Shown in pieces: positions 26,105-39,594 of a stretch of 64,000 bases of DNA. Positions within the stretch are counted from its first letter, which is position 1; every line of letters begins with the position of its first letter. The translations under genes and the position numbers were made by a program. The DNA is taken from the NCBI GenBank assembly GCA_949316495.1, contig OX439010.1, positions 9,030,001 to 9,094,000 of the forward strand, written 5' to 3'. This DNA comes from Amphiduros pacificus. Lineage: Eukaryota; Annelida; Polychaeta; Phyllodocida; Hesionidae. The notes below the pieces were generated by a model. It did not search any database. It was not told the origin of the DNA and saw nothing but the letters and a program-made list of their open reading frames with translations.

Positions 26105-26345
26105 TCCAAAGGCAATACCCCATCTTCCTAGACCCAAAGCAACACCCCATTCTCCTAGACCCAAAGGCAACACCCCATTCACCTTGACCCAAAAAGGCAA
26201 CACCCCATCCTCCTAGAACCAAAGGTAACATCCCATCCTCCTAGACCCAAAGGCAACACCCCATCCTCCTAGACCCAAATTCAATATTCCCATCCATCTG
26301 GATTTAAGTGCCACATCTAAAACACCTGGACCCAAAAGTGGCATC
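26105..26345. repeat. 28-bp minisatellite array
   Basis: About seven units around AAGGCAACACCCCATCCTCC followed by TAGACCC, decaying rightward. Confidence 0.75.
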
Positions 26346-26900
26346 CAATCCGTCAAGATCAAATCCTGTTTTAAAAAGATAGGTGTTGGAAACCATTGCA
26401 TGCACCCAATCTGGCATACACCCCATGTCTTGAAATTAGGACAGAGTAATTTTCTTGCTGGGCCTTGTTAACAGCCATCAAGGCTGGAATGGCCACTGCT
26501 GCAAGAGAAAAAACTCATTTTCCCGCACAAGTATCCATTAATACCCATAGATATTCTTGTATACCATTGGTGTTCTGTAACACACAAAATAAATTGCATG
26601 TTGAGCTGTAAGATTCAGAAATCAAGATAATTGAAATTGATCTGCACCCTCATCAGCAACAGTCTTTCTTCAGTCTATGAGGTCTTTGATCAGTGAAAAA
26701 AATAGATGTTGGCAAATAAATGTTGAAAAAAAGCTCAGGTTGCCAACCAAAGAAAAATAAAAACACACTGATATAATTCCACCTGGTCTCTCGGATAAAT
26801 GGTTGTTTTCTTTTCAAATATACAGTAATAAATTTAAATCTTTTGTCAAATGTCAATCAAATAGATTGTTGCCAATGAAACATGTAGCATTTCTAGATTT

Positions 26901-26970
26901 GTGATACTTATAACTCATTAGGAAGAGTGCTGACCTCTAGTTTGAAGGGTCATGGCTTGAACCCTTTCAT
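26901..26970 (+). mobile_element. tRNA-derived SINE head
   Basis: TAACTCATTAGGAAGAGTGC resembles a tRNA A-box/D-arm, and GGCTTGAACCC at 26954-26964 resembles a B-box, with tRNA-like spacing. The arms are not well paired enough for a functional tRNA, so a SINE head or tRNA pseudogene is likelier. The 3' limit is unknown. Confidence 0.5.
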
Positions 26971-27171
26971 ACCATGGCATAAACCTACATAGATAACATT
27001 GTTGACTTGTTTGACAGAGGTCATGAGAGAGAGGTTCGTCAGAGAATGTGCAGACCTCCCATGCCCCATAGATACTCAACAAATATTTAATATATTCCTG
27101 CAAAGTTGACACAGGGTTGGTAAATATGTAAAATAATATCCACTGATACAATGCCAATATACTTGATGAGT

Positions 27172-27381
27172 CTGAATCAAACTTCTATATGGTTACACGT
27201 AACCATGAGTAAATAAGGTCATATAGGGTCATACAGGGTCATACAGGGTCATTCAGTGACTCCACTTGGTCATGCTAGGTTGTTGTGAGATGACTTGGTA
27301 GAATATGGTCACATGACTGACTGGTATGACTTCATTTGTCTGTATCTATGCATGATCAAATAAATGTTTGGTCCAAACCTG
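27172..27381. mobile_element. Palindromic MITE-like element
   Basis: The left end, AATCAAACTTCTATATGGTT, and the right end, ATCAAATAAATGTTTGGTCC, are degenerate inverted copies. Inside are three or four short repeats of AGGGTCATAC, plus GTCACATGACT. No ORF. Confidence 0.5.
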
Positions 27382-27861
27382 TGCTAAAATCAATAATCTA
27401 AAATCCTGCATATGCCATTGAACACATAATAATTCCAAAATAACCCTTTCAAAATTTTGCATACATTCTTTCTATATTTGATTTTACCATGCACTGATAA
27501 CTTAAAATACCATACATGACTCAAACATGCTTAAATCGCATCAATAATCTAACATTCTATATTTGACTGAAGCAAATACCTTACACCAGGCTACAAAATA
27601 ATCTACTTGGCTGGCAGTAGTGAATTGACCAGTCTATAAATAGGCACAATGAGAGGGTTGGGTGTTATTCAGGGCTGTGTGCATGCTCTTGGACACCCGG
27701 CAACCTGGCAGCCATCCTATATATGACACAAACACTGTCCAATCAATCGTGAGTCTGCCATGTGATCCTCGCGAGACAAGGGCAGCAGCAAATGCTTGAG
27801 TGCGACCACTTAAAGCCAACATAAACATCTCCAAATCTGCAGCCATGCTAAAATACAGCAC

Positions 27862-27992
27862 TGCTTGCAAACCCAGGGACACACTCAACTCAGCCAAAAC
27901 ACGGGGCTGCTTGCAAACCCAGGGACACACTCAACTCAGCCAAAACACGGGGCTGCTTGCAAACCCAGGGACACGTTTGACTCAGCCAAAAC
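27862..27992. repeat. 46-bp tandem repeat, about three copies
   Basis: Units contain GCTTGCAAACCCAGGGACAC and CAACTCAGCCAAAACACGG; nearly identical copies. Confidence 0.85.
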
Positions 27993-28596
27993 ACTCCATT
28001 GATCCAAAACATCGAACCATTGGGAAGATTTTGGATTCATTCACTGAAAGCAAAACAGTGATTCCTTTACATAATTTTCTCCTTTCTGGTCTTTTTTTTT
28101 AGTGAAATGTGAGATTTTTTTTAAAAACCACACGACGAGACAAAAAACTGATGATCAGACAGTGACGTGTTTGGAAAATATTTTTTTATCTACCTAAATC
28201 AGACCAATATAAAACCAGTAATTCACCCAATCCAAATTCTTGTGAAACCCAGATGAATGTGTTCAGTGAAAATTGATTACAGGAGCATTTCAGTATTAAC
28301 GAGGAGGAACTGGAGAGGGTATGGGTTGATTTAATGTCTCCTTACAGATGCAGCCTTGCTTTGATAAACAAGGACTGACATGGAGACCAATGTAGCTTGA
28401 ACACAGCGAATGAGAGGAGCCAGATAAATTGTCCAATGATGTGGTTAGGGGGTATTCAGGTCCAGGTTGAGATTGCCTCATCTATGGCACACTGCTATGT
28501 AGCCTCAATGGATGTCTAGTCCCCATCAAGGGTACAAAGTTAATGGACATCTCCTGCCTCAGAGGCTGTAGGCTCCAATACTGGCACCATACTGGA

Positions 28597-29055
28597 ACCG
28601 TTATATAGAATGGTTCAAGGCCACAACCGTGGTGGAACCGTTATATAGAATGGTATCACAACCATGGTGGAACCGTTATATAGAATGGTATCACAACCAT
28701 GGTGGAACCGTTATATAGAATGGTTCAAGGCCACAATCGTGGTGGAACCGTTATATAGAATGGTATCACAACCATGGTGGAACCGTTATATAGAATGGTT
28801 CAAGGCCACAACCGTGGTGGAACCGTTATATAGAATGGTATCACAACCATGGTGGAACCGTTATATAGAATGGTATCACAACCATGGTGGAACCGTTATA
28901 TAAAATGGTTCAAGGCCACAACCGTGGTGGAACCGTTATATAGAATGGTATCACAACCATGGTGGAACCGTTATATAGAATGGTATCACAACCATGGTGG
29001 AACCGTTATATAGAATGGTATCACAACCATGGTGGAACCGTTATATGGAATGGTG
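28597..29055. repeat. 35/40-bp mixed minisatellite array
   Basis: About 13 units. All share GGAACCGTTATATAGAATGG, then either TATCACAACCATGGT (35 bp) or TTCAAGGCCACAACCGTGGT (40 bp), intermixed in a semi-regular order. Confidence 0.9.
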
Positions 29056-30149
29056 TTACATGTAGTATCTCAACTTGACCCTGACTTTTACCACAGACCA
29101 TTTCCACTTAACTGAGACCTTGACCACAGACATTTCAACTTGACCCAGACCAATCCAACTTGACCAAGACCTTGACTGAGGAATATTATCATGCTTTTTT
29201 CCAGAGTATATCTATCACCAGGTCACTATTACAGGGCAGGTCACAATAACACTGTGACCTCACACAGCTGAGAATCTTCCCTGAAAGCTTTACATGATGT
29301 CTGTGAGTGAATGTGTTGGAATTGCATCCATGGTATTACATACCGGTACTAAATGCTGAGATACATGACATCCTGTGCTGACTTATCACGTTATAGCCCC
29401 TCCACATTGGCCAAGCAGGACTGAGCGTAACAGAGACTTCATTGTCCTGCTGTGTTATATTCACAATACAACTGCACACCTTAGGCAGACCTAGTGATAT
29501 AAATAATTTGACTACTTGTGACAGAGATGGCCACAAAAACAGACCAAAAAAAACAAACAGCCAAAATCAAATAAATTCTTGTATTAATGCCACTTTACTT
29601 TACTGGAGTGAAATATTAGACAGAAACCAGCATCTAAAGCAGAAAAAGAACCTTAATGAGCTCATAAATCCAATCCTATATCATTTTCATTTCAATGCAT
29701 CCGCGCATTATTAGCTATTATTGGACATTATACAAATGTGTTGCTGCATTATAGATGTGATATACAATACGTGCTGCTGCCTCAGTTCTGCCGGGGAAGA
29801 TGGAACACTATCTTGCTTATCACCATGATCTTACTTAATTGTGGTAATTAATGTAAGAAATATTCAAATGTAAGTATCATGTCATTCCTTAAGAAGCTGA
29901 CCAATCCCTATATGTCAACTCATACCCAAACTGCGACCTTGACCTACAAAATCTCCTAGACAGTCGCCCGCAGGCTTCAACAAGCAGCTACTGATCCTAT
30001 GCAAGTAAATGGCTTGTTTAAATCACTCCCTGTCCCTGCTAGCACGACCATTTAGTAAAGTATCATCCTGTTGTATACTGTTATCTGGGCAAAGCATTTT
30101 CTCTGTGGTAACTGTCTAATGAGGACATATATATGGCAGTGTTGATAGG

Positions 30150-30565
30150 AAATCAGTAGGAATTGGGATAGATAGAAATCATCGCTGAAGGACACCAATG
30201 GTAAGGTATGATAGACAGTTGCCTGGTTGGACACTGGTGGGCTATGCTATGATAGATAGAACTCTAATCTGGGCCCCAGTGGATGGGTAGAAAAAATTTA
30301 CAAGATAGGGCACCAGGGAATAGGCATGGTACGTCTCAAGTTACCTGGGAGGGCACGGGGATGGACATAATAAATATTATAAGATAGGGCACCAGGGGAG
30401 GAGAGACATGACTGGGAGGCATGGCTGAAAAAAAAATCTCAGGTTAAATATATGGGCACCAGAGAGTAGATCTGTGGTAGATCTGGGATCCGTTCGTTTC
30501 TGGTGTGGGACAGGATGGCATTGAGCATTTTGGAGGTCATTTTGGAGGTCATTTTGGAGGTCATC
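30150..30565. repeat. Degenerate about 60-bp repeat plus a 12-bp triplet
   Basis: Loose units end in GATAGGGCACCAGGG-like sequence (30180-30480). Then the 12-bp unit TTTTGGAGGTCA occurs three times (30528-30563). Confidence 0.55.
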
Positions 30566-31705
30566 TGCAGGTAAACCAGTCACTATTGGCAGCAGTGTTC
30601 CCTGGCTCCTTGTGAAATCCATAACAACATAGATCACATTCCCGTGAGGTGCTTCATCACAAGTTTCTTTAGACTTGTAGATGCTATCATGGTGATAGCA
30701 CATCCGAGAACAATAATCTACATCCATATAAGGCTGGAATGGACCGCTGCTCCTGTAAGACACCAGACTTACACCCAAACATATATGTGCTGCCTTTATA
30801 TAATAATATCTTGAACACGATTGTATAAGCTTACAAATATTTTGTGTCATTTCACTTTCCATGGTTACTAATTTATTTTGTTGGTTGATGGATTTCAATA
30901 TACTTATTCATCTGCAATCATATAAATATATAATTTATAAAACAATATCACATCTTGCCAGCAGGAGTATATTAAAATCGTATCTTGCCAGAAAAGGGAG
31001 AAATGATGACCTATCTCACTTAAGAGTAAAGAGCCATTTCTTCTCTGATCTGAGTAGAAAATGTGAAGGTTGATCTCAGCAAACATGCCATCCAGGAAGT
31101 AAAATGGTTGCTTGGCAACTGGTCACATGGTGTCTAGCTTTGCTGTAGTGTGACAATGGGCCTGAAATACAAGTCGTGAGCTCATTACAAGCATACAGCC
31201 ATGTAGAGGCACTGGATATTGCATTGATATATGAGACGTCCCCAGACTATGACATATCTGACCCTCAGGAATCCATCCTGCCATTTCCAGGATCTATGAT
31301 GTGTACACTTTACATCACGTACTATCAAGTTACCATGCTGATCCATGCCAGTATTCTCTCAATAATGTGTCCAAAATGTAAAATATAGAAATAATATCTT
31401 CATTGCTTTTTTTTGTCTGACATATAAAATTAATCACCACACAGAAAAAGGATCTTTCTTCCATATATACATTTACATTTTGAATATCACTGATAATAAA
31501 ACTATTCAGACAACAATGATGCTTATATTAAACTACTTAGAAGATATGATTTGTAGGTACTGAAGAAATATGATAATGTGATAACTCATAATTGTTTTAT
31601 GACATACATTATTAGTTCTCAGTAAGTTTTATGGTGTTTATTTACATTCACAGGTTTCATGCACACCTGATCATGCCAAGTCCACAAAATCTCCTATTTA
31701 ATGAG

Positions 31706-31810
31706 AAGTCTGGGCCAAACTAATGATCGGTCACAAATATAAAAAATGTGACCAAATGAGATCACATAATAGCAAAGCAGAGACATATGGAATCATTTGA
31801 TGGTCACATT
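31706..31810. mobile_element. Partial palindromic MITE-like element
   Basis: GGGCCAAACTAATGATCGGT begins a block with TCACA and TGTGACCAAATGAGATCACA, then TGATGGTCACATTTACC. Only one end matches the family. Confidence 0.35.
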
Positions 31811-33754
31811 TACCAGTAGGTGTGAATACCATAATATATGTCAGGCTGCTGCTGATAATGAATTCGGGATATGTATGCACTTTGAATTTGAACCCGTAAG
31901 CCTCATCAGATTTTCTGTTTGGGTGAGAGGGATTCTGTGCTGTAGTGGCCCAATCTGGCAGTACAATTTTGGAATTTTTGGTGGCCCAATAAGAAGCAAA
32001 ATTTCATCTAAATTTTATCTTTCAAATATTAAATAGGGACCTTTCTCTCTCATTATTTAGTAGTCCAACTCGCCAAACAACCTTTTTCACTTAATGTTAA
32101 GACCTGATGAAGAACCTGCTGAGTCAGATGTAAGCCAAAAATCTGTCTACTCATGCTAATGTGGTTATTCCTATACAGACAAATTTACTTTTCATATTCC
32201 ATATAAGAAAGTAACGTCTTCTGGCTATGTGAGTAGCTATATGAAAACAGCTGCTTTCATGAAAATCACAGTTACGCCTTTCATCTTACAGCAAAATAAA
32301 ACATTAATAACACTACAAAAAACTGCTTTGACATGTCTGGCAAATGAGGATTCCAATTGTTTTTTGGTCTCCACTGGAGCACATCATTGCTTTATTGCGA
32401 ACCGACTAATATCATATGTGAATACCCCCTTTTTTCCTCTGTAACATTAATGCATATGTTCTGCTACATTAATCATCTGCATGCCGTTTACATGTGGTTA
32501 AGCATTTCTGTGATGCTCTCAATTCTCCCATATATAGGTATGCCAGCTGTTAGACACAGATCAAAGTAATGTGTGAAGCCATATATATTGACCAATATTA
32601 ACTGAGGCATATACTCCCTTACACTATCTTTTCTATGTGTCACCACATAAAGTGATTACAAAAAACAAAAACAAAGCCTAGTGAATATGTAAACATGGCA
32701 AATTTCCATCAGTTTTAACCAAGCATAAATCTCATCCCAGCTCATCATTACTGCTGGTCCATACACCTGGTGCCATGTCGTGGCAGACTAAGATATTTCA
32801 GGCCTAACACTAGTAACAGACTCATGATATAAGCTGGTCAGCAAAGAAAAAAATTAATAATTATAGAAACATTTTAAGGCCCAACTTTTGAACGTTTATT
32901 TCCCTTTCGCATAGAATCTAAAATAATATCAAAATTTTGTTTGAAATCAAACTGGCCATATAATTGTTCTGTCTTACAAAAATCATCATGTTTAAGAAAT
33001 CATGTACTAAAATAAGCAATTAATAAATCTTATGGACTAAGATGAATGGCATTCATCAAAATAGCCATGATGTGACAAAAACAATCTTGATGTCTCCCAG
33101 AATAACCATAACCTCATGTGACTAGATTTAACCATTAAAAGAAGCCATTAAAAGAAGCCAGAATAGATAGCCTTGTAATGTCTTAGAACAATTATGATGT
33201 AAAAATAGAATCTTGTGGCCTGGAACCAAAATAATTGTGATATGTATCTCAGAATAACCATGTCATGTTTTGTCTCTTACGTTTACAGATAACAAAAATA
33301 TGCTTTCAGTTTTAAATAGCAGCAAACAAACGTCATGATTGATCCACCTGCCATGTATTTAGGTAACAATTCCCACCATACTGAATTATTAATTCTTTGC
33401 TCTAAAAATAATTATAAAATTATGCTCTCATTATTTAGTTGCTTATTTCTCAAGGCATGTTCATAGCAGCATAATTACAACATATCCATATTTCAAATGT
33501 AAATGTCTGTCATTTGTGATGCATAGGTTGTTGATCAATAATTTCTCTATCTTCCCCTTAAAATAAGTAAGATTTTAAAGTTAATATACACACTAATGTT
33601 AGGTGTATATTGACATAAATGTCAATTTGCTAAGTTAAGGGCTGTTTCCCTTTGGCATGGTTTTTCCCACCTACAGTATTGATCCATGCACAGAACTTAC
33701 ATGCATAGATCCATGCATTTATGGACAAGGGTTTATATCAAGAATGATTAAATG

Positions 33755-33885
33755 ATTCCAAGCAAGTCACATGACCACATTGAGTCACATGACCACATTG
33801 AGTCACATGACCACATTAAGTCACATGATCACATTTTGTCACATGGCCATATTGACCACGGTCCAATGACCACATTATGTCAACT
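33755..33885. repeat. 18-bp tandem array of GTCACATGACCACATT
   Basis: Four to five units of GAGTCACATGACCACATT followed by decayed copies. The unit is itself near-palindromic and matches the interior of the dispersed GTCACA elements. Confidence 0.7.
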
Positions 33886-35030
33886 TTCTGCACACACGAG
33901 TTATGATATCGTGTTTGTGTATATCTGATACATGTTGCCAAAATACTGCAAAGACAATATTAAATGTATAATTTTGGTAACATATTTAGAATATAGTAGG
34001 CAAGACTAATATATTTTGTTTTGTGTATATATAAACTCTGCACAGAGTTTACTGGTCAAGTATCGGCCATGCAATGATATCAACATCAGATATCTTGACC
34101 ATCCTGGACATAAACATCCATGGTCTCAAATCTTCAAACATGTTTATATCAAATGTTCAGCTTTGATTCACCATCACTGACAGTCAAAAGTTTGCTTTGG
34201 GATTTGTTTGGTTGTTTAACTAAATTGTTTTGAAATATATTCAGATCTGTAGAAATAACACACATATATACAAACATATGATCTGTTCACATTTTTACTT
34301 TTCAAATTGATGGATATGTACAATAATGTATGAATCTGTATAAATCTCTCTCAGCAGGGGGAGCTAATGCCCAGCCTATCAACAGGAGTGATTTGTTAAT
34401 CATTAGAACTTAGTAAGATGGAATCAACAAAAATGCAGCATTGTCTTGACAAACAGATTCCTGGTGTTTAATCTATAATCTGCCCAGCCTCAGCCTGGAA
34501 TAATCGATCCCTGATTTGATGCCATAGCTCAGCATTATGGCATGTGATAACCCAGGGATCATGTGCCATTAATCTATCCCCTGGGAAACTCCTCCTCCGT
34601 CCCTCAGGATAAAACATATAAAAGTATATAGATAAACACAGGCAGCATGTATCAGGTATGTCTTCATAAAGTACTGTAAATCTAAACTGGGCCAATGGAA
34701 GACATGGCATATGAATGGAAATCTGTGAGTTTGAGCTGATTGAGCTGGAGAGAGTATACATAATCCGTCTATAACCTTGGATATTATTGATTCATACACA
34801 AACACACACATATGTATGCAGCGGTTGTGGGGGAAGTTATTGATGATCAACATAGCACCACGCAGGCTGGATATAGACTGCACAGATCAACACTATCTTA
34901 ATTGGCATGTTGCTTATTAAGCAAATAATCAAATGTCAACAGATCAATTTATTGTCATCTCTGGAATATTAAAATGAATAACAACCACAATAATTGATGA
35001 ATAAAATATCCCTAAAGCTATAAACTATTC

Positions 35031-35420
35031 CAAAGATCAGGCTGAGACAGACAGTATTCTCTGAGGACAACCATGGGTCAAGTTGAGACAGACTGTATTC
35101 TCAGATGACAGCCATGGGTCAAGCTGAGACAGACTATTCCCCCCCAAGGATAGCCATGGGTCAAGCTGAGACAGACAGTATTCTCAGAGGACAGCCATGG
35201 GGCAAGTTGAGACAGACTATTCCCCCGAGGACAGCCATGGGTCAAGCTGAGACAGACTATTCCCCCGAGGACAGCCATGGGTCAAGCTCAGACAGACTAT
35301 TCCCCCGAGGACAGCCACGGGTCAAGCTGAGACAGACTATTCCCCCGAGGACAGCCATGGGTCAGGCTGAGACAGGCAGTATTCCCAGAAGAATGCCATA
35401 GACCAGGCTGAGGCAGACAA
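35031..35420. repeat. 40-bp minisatellite array
   Basis: About nine units around GACAGCCATGGGTCAAGCTG followed by AGACAGACTATTCCCCCGAG. Spurious ORFs occur on both strands. Confidence 0.9.
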
Positions 35421-35878
35421 TATTGCCATATAGCATGGGAGAGTCTGAGAGAGACAGCGCAGTGTTCACAACTGCAGTCCATGCCAAGGACAGCTGAGGG
35501 TCAGACAGTGACTGGCAGTATCCCCAAAAAACCCTAAATCATAAAAACAAGATGTGCTTTCTATACCCCACTTTATATACAATTATGCATACATCTTTCT
35601 TCAGTTTTAGCAAGTCCTGACTGATACATCAACAAAATTGCCATCAATATAATTTCATTTTCAAACAGGTGAATGCAAAATACATTAAATCTATGAATCT
35701 AAAATATATACAATTCAGCTCCTCATGCAATATTTCAATCAATTAACATGAGAAAAGCCTTAAACCAGCTTTGCGTTTCCACACTTTGTCGAGCATTGAA
35801 CTAATCAGCAATATCAAGCATGGTGCATGGAAATTCAATCAAAACAATTGTCAGCTCTGTCCAATGGGATTTTGTCTT

Positions 35879-35892
35879 GTTGCTATGGTAAC
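35879..35892. promoter_or_regulatory. Perfect palindromic RFX X-box
   Basis: GTTGCTATGGTAAC reads GTTACCATAGCAAC on the minus strand, a full match to the X-box consensus with a 2-base spacer. It lies in non-repetitive sequence of intron 2. Motif match only. Confidence 0.35.
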
Positions 35893-36732
35893 AATTGTTT
35901 ACCCAAATCTGAAGTAGGTTCTCTATGTGCATTCGTGTTAGAGGTGCCATGTCTGAGGCAATTCTCGCAGACAAATTCATAAAAGCAGTTGGCCGATCAC
36001 GTGCAGTACCCCCGTCTATATTGCTTGATTTAGCAATCCACCTTAATATAAGCCCACATCAACCCTCGGTGGCCAACCGCACTCAGCATCTGAAGTAAAC
36101 AGTTGCAAAATGATTCGCTGTTATGATGAGCGGGTGTGACAGCTCAGAGGGGTATTCATATTGGACTGGAATGTCTTTGGTCCACTCTCCCCAGGCAGTG
36201 TCACACAGGCCCGGCATCACAGAAGTACTGCGTGGAGCATGCCCTCCCACTCCTATTCTATGGCCGCTGTCTTATCAAAGCTCAGACACCCATACAAGGA
36301 TGTTTGGGCAGCTTTATCGTTCAGCGACAGGGTGAAATGTTCGACTTGCCTCTAAAATGGGATTCATAATACATCTATATATCTCAATCTGAGCGCTGAA
36401 GGTCACCAATTTGAGGTCAATGCCTCGTCAGTATTGACTAGCAATGTTTCAGCGATGGCTCACTGGGCCGGGCTGTCTACTGACCACTTTTTACTGTATT
36501 CTCTAATATCCGGTCCAGTCAAGTCCAACACCTCCTAGTCAAAAGTATTTTTGACTATGTGAAGAATACTCCATCATCACAATTTGTCAAGGCAGACACA
36601 GAAAGGATCAAATATATATTTTAACTATTAGCAACGAGGGGAAAAGTAGTAATTTATGGTTGGCATGCAGGTGTCCTCTTAAATTGCCTATCATTAAAAT
36701 GTCTATTATCTACCCTAAAACTGATTCTTTTG

Positions 36733-37460
36733 AGGTTCATGAAATTTCATTTATATTCACGATGGCCATCAAGTTTGGAACAAAAAATAAATAAATTACC
36801 AAAGGTTTAGTTTCAATCCCCTTGGCTAATCCCTTTAAAATGAGGTACATTATCCCTTTTCCCTAAAATTCAAGATGGTCGCAAACTGTGGAATATAACA
36901 ACAAAATGTTGTTTTCAAATTTCATTTCTTACATCCAATCCTTTTGAAATGTGTGGTACATCATGACTTTTGCAAAATTAAAAATAATTGCCTCAACATA
37001 CGGATAAAGGTCACAGCAATTCAAGATATTGATAAGAAGCATTCATGATTTAATTTTGGTAATAATAACTTTATTTGTTGTCCTCTTGTCACCTTAAAAA
37101 GATTATAAGACAATTAAGATGATTAAGGTCAAAGGACTTGAAATTTAGGTCAAGGTCACCAAGAAACACATCATTTATAGACATTGTTAAGATGCATTCA
37201 TAGTTTAGGTTTGTTAATGCTATCTTGACTTCTTGACATATCATGTTCACAAGATTTTTTAAAACCAGATCACATGACCTTGAAATATAGGTCAAGGTCA
37301 CCAACAAGTGCATCAGTCCAAGATCATTATAAGATGTATCTATAGTTTGAAGAACTAAACATTATTTATTCACGAGTTATCATGTTCACAAAAAGGGACA
37401 GACACCCAAAGGCCCAGACTCTAACAATACCCTTTCAGTATAATTTGCAGAGGGGTAAAA
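36733..37460. repeat. Composite dispersed repeat with AGGTCA-rich units
   Basis: The first part (36733-37000) has about 2.4 degenerate units of about 110 bp. The second (37000-37395) has three units of about 140 bp built around AGGTCAAGGTCACCAA. It ends with GGGACAGACACCCAAAGGCC and GCAGAGGGGTAAAA, a layout like repeats I recall from molluscan genomes that end in GGACGGACAGACA... and a CCCC-rich tail. Non-coding. Confidence 0.5.
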
Positions 37461-39594
37461 AAACAAGTGCTATTTGATGCAAATAGCCAGCCCCACCCAC
37501 CCACTCTGCCAGCGATAGATCAGATAGAGTTAAGGCCACATCTCCTGGGTGCACTTCCATCCACTGCCTCCGAATACTGAGGCTCTATACAATATTTAGC
37601 TTCAAAAGCATCACCTGATCGTATTTATTGTGGACTGAGAACGTAAAGCGTTCCCAGCAGACACTGCCCTCTGGTGAGTAACTCCTCTCCATCACCAAGA
37701 AACGCTGGCCTGACGCTAATCCTCATCAACACCACAATAGGCACACGTAACTCATGCACCGTGAGGGGTGATAATTCAGTCAATTAATGTCACTTTTAAT
37801 CCAAAACAGATTTCATGAGAGGTGAACTCAATGGGAGATTCTTGACAAGATATGTTGGATGTTTTCCAACAATGGCAGGTATTTTCTCTGCCACATCAAG
37901 ACACTAAAATGCACACAAAAGCATGGCAATAAATATCACTGTATATTTGGCAAGCCAAGATGGCCAGGCATTTATGTGGATTAAGAAGCGACGGAATGTG
38001 TCAAGAGGCAAGAAAATCACTACGGCTTCTGTGAGGAGAGGCCACTCCGTCTCTCACTTGATTAGCAAGACAAAAAGTCGTCTGGGCAGTGTAAAAAAAT
38101 GCAAGCTTACAGACGAGTATAAGATGCTGATGAAGCTCAAAGTGGAAGCATTGCAGACTTTGAGAAAAGGTTGAAAAATGCAGGATCTGGTGGTGCACAT
38201 TTCAATGATTTGTTTATGCTACACACAAGTTTCTTTAATCAAATAAAATATGTGTAGATTCTAGCCAGTAACAAACTTGATATAGCTGTACAGATTCTGT
38301 TCAATTGCTAATTAAATGCTGTTTAAAATAAGATATATGTACAAAATAAATAGATTTGTTTAATATTTGCCATTTATTTTCTTGTTGTTCTTCATACATT
38401 TGGTCAAATATATTAATGATGGAATAGTGTATAATTATAAAGCACTTCATGATCAGGATAATGTGTCGGCTAAGATATTAGGAATAACTACAGGCCCTGA
38501 TGTTAAGAATGTGGATCACAGGCCCAAAAGGGCAAAGATGATTTCAGAATCTCTGGACTTTTCTACTGACGTACAGCATAAAACAGCAAAAATAGGAAAA
38601 ATATTCATCAAAATCTGTAGATTTTCAAAACTATTGGCTTGGGGCTAAAGAAACCTATCACGGCCACTGAGCCATTATTTTATGTCAAGCCCTGTAACTT
38701 ATTTACATATCTTCTGAATCTGATGAATGATGAGTGACACAAGTTGGAATATCTTAATGTCTAATAGAATTCTCAATGGATACAGAGGAAAGCACCTGAG
38801 GCCACGGAGGGTTGCCAATCCACATCGCTCCATCTCATCTTAAAACAAGCAGAATCTCTAAGATATATCACAGGCTTGGTCGCCACATGTCCTTCTAGTT
38901 TGATAAGAGGATGGGAGACTAGTTGGCAGTGACAAGGACGATATCTGCCAGAAACTCCTGTCTGATACTTGGAACACGTCAACGCCATCTGAGCAAGATT
39001 TACTTACCACATCACACTCAAGAACTGATGCTGATGCTGATGCCACTTGCCATATCTCGGATGTCCATACGAACATGGTCATTTACATTTTGTTTTTTTA
39101 TACCAAACAGATCTGCAGATGTTGCTTACCACAAAAGGACCTCTGTCTGCAGATGTTACTTACCACAGTCAAACAGTTCATTTATCATTTTGTCAGAATC
39201 ACATCATCCAACTGAACCATTTCAGTATCAAAAATATCTTTGGCAGGATTAAGAATTCTTATCATAGCTCAATAAAGGTAAAACAGAGCGACCTTTGGTT
39301 CAAGTTTTGGCATCATGGTTTTTGTCTTTGATTCATTTATCATTCTTGCTTGAAAATAAGTGACGACCTTCATTAATAATTCATACCTCTCTGTTTATAT
39401 TCATTATATATACATACATATACATAAAATCTAATCCTCCACATTTTTTTTCTGCCAATAGAACATTACATGCTGCTGAAGCATATTAAAAAATACACCA
39501 CACACAAATCTAACATCTCCACCCGACTTGAGCGCAGCTGTTTACATACTTCTCTTCCTATTGCACTATTTTAAAGATGTATGTGTGTACTTAC

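Larger units (their letters stand above)
12048..39594 (-). other. EndoA: Endophilin A intron 2 (about 27.5 kb)
   Basis: Bounded by the exon 2 donor and exon 3 acceptor. It is the most repeat-loaded interval, with large arrays at 12.6-14.0, 16.4-17.9, 19.9-20.3, 22.6-23.4, 28.6-29.1 and 35.0-35.4 kb and the inverted-repeat element at 23722-25115. I recognise nothing in 12050-12600, 14010-15260, 15550-16430, 17900-18900, 20310-22640, 25120-26100, 26350-26890, 28000-28590, 29180-30150, 30900-31700, 31820-33750, 33890-35030, 35430-35870, 35900-36730 or 37470-39590. Confidence 0.85.

Noticed and set aside
30377-30898. 173-codon minus-strand ORF
   Set aside because: It has no recognisable domain, and its last third runs through the 12-bp and 60-bp degenerate repeats. 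Composition matches surrounding intron. Length alone is only slightly unusual for 64 kb in six frames.
37923-38174. 83-codon basic plus-strand ORF
   Set aside because: Lysine/arginine-rich and non-repetitive, but matches no family I know and has no convincing splice or promoter context.
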